Shown here piece by piece: positions 60,650 to 64,000 of a stretch of DNA of 64,000 nt; the first letter of the stretch is position 1, and the number at the start of each line of letters is the position of its first letter. This stretch comes from Candidatus Omnitrophota bacterium (GTDB lineage: Bacteria > Hinthialibacterota > Hinthialibacteria > Hinthialibacterales > Hinthialibacteraceae), in the NCBI GenBank assembly GCA_013177805.1, contig JABLXU010000012.1, positions 1-64,000 on the forward strand, written 5' to 3'. A program made the translations under genes and the position numbers. Under the pieces are notes generated by a model. The model saw nothing but the letters and a program-made list of their open reading frames with translations, was not told the DNA's origin and searched no databases.

Positions 60650-61030
60650 TCGCGGCCGGGTGGATCCGGGGCCGTTTGTTCGGTGCCAAACCTGCAAGCC
60701 GAAGCAGAAATGGGTGTACCGCGCGCAAGGCAGAAGCGAAGACTGTCTCTAGAATTTCCGATTCTCAACGGGATTCGATGGCCATGGGAGGGGTCGTCAG
60801 AGGAGAATCATTTCGTTTTCCCTTTCCCGCCGGGAAAAGGGATGAGTTGAGGGTAATCCTAACATAAGCGCCGTCTATACCGGCCTTACACCAACGGGGT
60901 GGTGGAAAAAGCCGATTCATCTCAGACAAAAGTCCTGCCGCCACTGGCTTCTTCTGGATTGACTGGGATGAAATGGGTTTTTTCCTTCGGATGCCGTGGC
61001 CGGAGGGGCCGCCGATTGGAAGGAGAAAAA
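60650..61030. other. Intergenic region before the PBP4 gene
   Basis: 381 bases. Holds the REP-like repeat at 60820-60854. No gene seen; the upstream part of the PBP4 frame (60899-61030) has no signal or family character. Confidence 0.5.
60820..60854 (+). repeat. REP-like repeat, module A variant
   Basis: CCCTTTCCC (60820-60828) pairs with GGGAAAAGGG (60832-60841) and is followed by ATGAGTTGAGGG, the module A order. Confidence 0.5.
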
Positions 61031-62494
61031 ATGCCGATATTCGTGTTTCCCTGGTCAATTCGTCTGATTCTCTTTGGCCTGGCAAGCGTTTTCGCTATGC
61101 CCTCCGCTTCCGCCTCCCTGGAATCGGATCTCAATGCCCTGTTCACGAAATCTCTTCCCCAAGCGGTATGGAGCATCCAGGTGGACAATCTGGAAGAAGA
61201 AGAGAATCTCTTCGCCCTGACTCCACAACGCAGCTTAATTCCCGCGTCTAACATGAAAATCGTGGTTTGCGCCGCCGCTCTATTGCGGTTGAAACCGGAT
61301 TTCCGCTATCAAACCGGCCTGTGGGTCAGCGGGAAGCAATCCGGTTCCACTCTGGAGGGCGACCTGATCGTGGTGGGTTCCGGCGATCCCAGCATCGGGG
61401 GCCGTTTCAACGGGAACGATGTCACCGCCCTGTTCCGCCAGTGGGCGGGAGTGCTCAAACAGAATAATATTCTTCGCGTCACCGGGGATGTCATCGGCGT
61501 CGATGATGTTTTCGACGATATCCGTCACGGATTGAACTGGCATCCGGACAACTTTCTGGATTGGTTCGCGGCTGAAGTCAGCGCCCTCTCATTCAACGAC
61601 GCCTGCGTGGATATCATCGTGGAAGGAGCGGCGAAAGCAGGAACGCCGGCAACGGTCCGCACCAATCCTCCCACCCAGTATTTGTTTTTATCCCCCTCGG
61701 TCATGACCGTGGCCACCGCCAAAAGCGAAAAGGGAGTGGCTATCCGCCGTTCCAACGACGATCTCGGACTCACCATTCAGGGATCGATCCGGACCAACCG
61801 TTCCTCTCTTCATTACGCGGCGGTGCCCAATCCAACTCTCTATTTCGTTTCCGTGCTGCGCGAAGTGCTGCAAGCGGAAGGCATCACCGTGGAGGGCGCA
61901 GCCAAAGACGCCGATGACGTGCCGGCACTGCCCGCGCAAAAAACCTGGCGCCTGCTCCATGTGCACGAATCCCCCCCCTTGAGCGCGCTGGTCAATGTGT
62001 GTCTCAAGAACAGCCAGAATCTTTACGCCGAGCATCTGCTGAAAACTCTCGGCTATCACGAATATGGGACGGGCAGTTGGGAAATGGGCGTGCTGGCGAT
62101 GAAGGACATTCTGAACGAACACGGCTGCAATCTGGATTCCCAATTCATCGCCGACGGTTCCGGCCTTTCGCGGGAAAACCGCTTGAGCGCCCAATCGTTG
62201 ATTCAGGTCCTGCGCGTGATCTCCAATTCGCCGTACAAAGATTTGTTCCAGGAAGCGCTGCCCCGTTCCGGCGTCGATGGCACCCTCAAACGGCGGCTGA
62301 ATGGCCCTTCCACCAACGGCCGCATCTTCGCCAAAACCGGCACATTGAATGGAGTTCGCTCGCTTTCCGGGTATCTCAACGCCAAAAGCGGGAAAACCTA
62401 TGTTTTCTCCATGTTAGGCAATTCAACCCGGGGAGCGCAGCAGATGAGCGGCATGATGGACCAGGCCCTTGAATTGATCGCTTCCCAAGGCTGA
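61031..62494 (+). CDS. D-alanyl-D-alanine carboxypeptidase/endopeptidase, PBP4 (S13) family
   Basis: A 487-residue penicillin-binding protein. The start at 61031 follows AAGGAG by 6 nt; the signal peptide is LILFGLASVFAMPSASAS. The catalytic motifs are SNMK (S73, K76, in LIPASNMKIV), KNSQN (about 333, SxN) and KTGT (435-438 in IFAKTGTLNG). The insertion of about 150 residues between SxxK and SxN (TGDVIGVDDVFDD to NTDAC-like ALSFNDACVDI) is typical of PBP4/S13 rather than short S11 enzymes. It trims D-Ala from peptidoglycan peptides and cuts cross-links in the periplasm. It is expected to be penicillin-sensitive. Confidence 0.93.
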   Translation: MPIFVFPWSIRLILFGLASVFAMPSASASLESDLNALFTKSLPQAVWSIQVDNLEEEENLFALTPQRSLIPASNMKIVVCAAALLRLKPDFRYQTGLWVSGKQSGSTLEGDLIVVGSGDPSIGGRFNGNDVTALFRQWAGVLKQNNILRVTGDVIGVDDVFDDIRHGLNWHPDNFLDWFAAEVSALSFNDACVDIIVEGAAKAGTPATVRTNPPTQYLFLSPSVMTVATAKSEKGVAIRRSNDDLGLTIQGSIRTNRSSLHYAAVPNPTLYFVSVLREVLQAEGITVEGAAKDADDVPALPAQKTWRLLHVHESPPLSALVNVCLKNSQNLYAEHLLKTLGYHEYGTGSWEMGVLAMKDILNEHGCNLDSQFIADGSGLSRENRLSAQSLIQVLRVISNSPYKDLFQEALPRSGVDGTLKRRLNGPSTNGRIFAKTGTLNGVRSLSGYLNAKSGKTYVFSMLGNSTRGAQQMSGMMDQALELIASQG

Positions 62495-62511
62495 ACCGCC
62501 GGTTCCTTCGT

Positions 62512-62988
62512 TTACGGCGTGGCGCTGCCCAAGCGCTTGAGAGACTGGACAAAGTCGATGGCGGCGGTTTGGATCAATTCGTCCCGTTTTTGCGCGTAGT
62601 CTCGCATCTGGGGCTGAATAACCCGGTGAAAGGATTTGAGCAATTGGACCGTGACATCTTCGCAGAAGCGGCGGAGGAGGGCCTCGACGCGCAGATGGTA
62701 CTGCTCCCCGTAGATTTTCTTCTGCTCGGTCCCGCCTGTGAACAGGGCTTGGTGAAACCGGTCCCAATGCTCCGGAAAATCATCGAGCAAGCGGAGGATT
62801 TTGAACTTGGTGATTAAATCCCGTTTCAAGGGAGCGCCGTCGATCATAAAGGATTCGTTGTTTTCATAGGGATAGACGATGTCATCGATCAGACGGGCAA
62901 AAGGAAGATGGGTCATGATCAAAGGCCGCCAGTAACCTTTGGCCTCGGCATAGATGGCAAACTTTTGGATTTCCTTTGTTCTGGGCAT
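62512..62988 (-). CDS. Conserved-type cytoplasmic protein of unknown function
   Basis: A 158-residue protein without signal peptide, mostly helical and charged (KIYGEQYHLRVEALLRRFCED, QPQMRDYAQKRDELIQ). GGGAGAA lies about 10 nt before the ATG. It resembles small helical proteins found near cell-envelope genes, but I recognise no family. It is convergent with the PBP4 gene (17 bases apart) and divergent from the TamA-like gene. Confidence 0.7.
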   Translation of the reverse strand: MPRTKEIQKFAIYAEAKGYWRPLIMTHLPFARLIDDIVYPYENNESFMIDGAPLKRDLITKFKILRLLDDFPEHWDRFHQALFTGGTEQKKIYGEQYHLRVEALLRRFCEDVTVQLLKSFHRVIQPQMRDYAQKRDELIQTAAIDFVQSLKRLGSATP

Positions 62989-63172
62989 GGCCGGCTTTCT
63001 CCCGTTGATTCATTATTCCTCGAATGTGGATACGCTCAAAGACATTCCGGAATCCCAGCAGGGAAATTCATGGAGTCTCTTTTTGCGTGTGATACAATAC
63101 CCGAATTCATGATCCTTTGCCGGATTGGCTCCAGACTTATTTTGACAATCCGCGGAATGATATCTGGACGAT

Positions 63173-64000
63173 ATGGCATCGTGGTTCACTATATTCTTTG
63201 CAAGGGCGGAATCCGGCCCCACACTGGCGTTCTGCCTGTTTTTTCCTGCTTTGAATTGTTTCGCTGTACCACTTGCCGCCGCAGGCGAAATCGCGATCCC
63301 CTATGAGGTGACAATCGAGGGAGTCGAAGAGAAAGACGTACTCGATCAACTCAAGGAATATAGCCGGACCTTGTCGCTGCGGGACCGGCCGCCCGCCACG
63401 CTGGGACTTTTAGAGCGCCGGGCGGAACGGGACATTTCCCCCTTTTTGAATATTCTGAAATCCCACGGGTATTTGGCAGCCACGGCCGAGTATCAAGTGA
63501 ATCCGGATTCCCGGCCAGTGCGGGTGGTATTTCGGATCAATCCCGGGCCTCCGTACCGCCTGCGCTCCGTGATCGTGGAAGCAGCGGGTGAAACCGGAAT
63601 CCAACTCCCGGTTCCCCCTCAGGAAGCTTTAGATCTGGAAAGCCACGAGCGGATCAACGCCCAAAAGATCGCCACCGCGCAAACTAAGATCCTCCGCCAT
63701 TTGCAACGCCATGCGTATCCCCTGGCCCGGGTCACGGAACGTGTGTTCCGCCCCGATCACGCCGCAGCCACGGTGGACTTGATTTACCGGATCGATCCCG
63801 GCCCGCGGGCGGTCTTCGGAGAAACCACGTTCGAAGGCTTGGAGACGGTGAAAGAATCCTTTGTCCGCAACCGGTTGTGGTGGGAGGCGGGAGAGCCGTT
63901 TGACATCCGCCCAGTGGAAGAAACCCAGAAACGCCTGATCAAAACCAACCTTTTTTCGGTTGCCCAAATCCATTCGGCCACCGAAGTGCAACCGGACGGC
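63173..64000 (+). CDS. TamA-type outer-membrane translocation protein, POTRA part, 3' end outside the window
   Basis: A plus-strand frame open from 63173 to the window edge (276 codons). The proposed ATG gives a signal-like leader (TLAFCLFFPALNCFAVPLAA, cleavage near AAAG), then IPYEVTIEGVEEKDVLDQLK, LRDRPPATLGLLERRAERDI and NILKSHGYLAATAEYQVN, which match the first POTRA domain of TamA. A second POTRA-like unit follows (INPGPPYRLRSVIVE) and a third (FGETTFEGLETVKESFVRNR, KRLIKTNLFSVAQI). TamA, with TamB, helps insert proteins or move lipids to the outer membrane. No good ribosome binding site is visible; a stop at 63158 limits the start. The barrel is not in the window. Confidence 0.85.
   Translation, partial: MASWFTIFFARAESGPTLAFCLFFPALNCFAVPLAAAGEIAIPYEVTIEGVEEKDVLDQLKEYSRTLSLRDRPPATLGLLERRAERDISPFLNILKSHGYLAATAEYQVNPDSRPVRVVFRINPGPPYRLRSVIVEAAGETGIQLPVPPQEALDLESHERINAQKIATAQTKILRHLQRHAYPLARVTERVFRPDHAAATVDLIYRIDPGPRAVFGETTFEGLETVKESFVRNRLWWEAGEPFDIRPVEETQKRLIKTNLFSVAQIHSATEVQPDG

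Overview
The window looks like chromosomal DNA of a Gram-negative, uncultured-type bacterium of the kind rich in secreted proteins and type IV pilin-like proteins. The Gram-negative assignment rests on a TamA-type POTRA protein, a PBP4-type carboxypeptidase, a lipoprotein and many Sec and Tat signal peptides. The repeated type IV prepilins with long variable bodies, FG-GAP proteins, CBM9-like secreted proteins, Tat-exported sugar isomerase-like proteins and GH172 recall Hydrogenedentota, Sumerlaeota, Hinthialibacterota or PVC-like lineages. I cannot decide the phylum from this sequence. Most genes look moderately GC-rich, with GGGAGG-type ribosome binding sites 6-10 nt before the start. I saw no rRNA, tRNA, CRISPR array, prophage or insertion sequence.

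Layout. 1-7.9 kb: a partial secreted protein, a double metallo-beta-lactamase-fold protein, dCMP deaminase, an AT-rich orphan gene, a hydroxypyruvate isomerase-like protein, a GntR regulator and a TPR protein. 8-14 kb: a same-strand run (GT4 glycosyltransferase, GNAT, DUF2334 deacetylase-like, UPF0104 flippase-like membrane protein, sensor kinase) that looks like a surface glycan or lipid-glycan module. 14-17 kb: three tandem paralogous prepilins, each closed by its own hairpin terminator. 17-37 kb: a secreted glycan-handling region with GH172, a 909-residue binding protein, FG-GAP proteins, two CBM9-like proteins, a frameshifted fucose-isomerase-like gene, HisN-type phosphatase, another prepilin, and a NarL-type response regulator followed by a 1359-residue propeller sensor kinase.

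37-49 kb: a polytopic membrane protein, a lipoprotein, an SdpI-like protein, a coupled AAA ATPase-DNA methyltransferase pair, a Tat-exported isomerase, HemB, metallophosphoesterase, an exported FAH-family protein and an unknown barrel-like protein. 49-64 kb: an anti-sigma-factor kinase and an STAS antagonist flanking two pilin-like genes, an M14 peptidase, DUF423, ribosomal protein L27, ketopantoate reductase overlapping a BpsA-type polyamine synthase, a PilO-like protein carrying an inserted LamG-like domain and Met-Gly repeats, PBP4, a small unknown gene and the start of tamA.

The most interesting signals are these. The sensor kinase's extracellular N-terminus is homologous to a duplicated domain pair in the secreted 909-residue protein nearby. 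A nearly identical 20-nt box lies upstream of both the response regulator and the kinase. Three secreted proteins share a C-terminal W-x-L-F tail. The PilO-like chimera, a pilin-like protein without a prepilin leader, and a composite REP-like repeat family are also notable.
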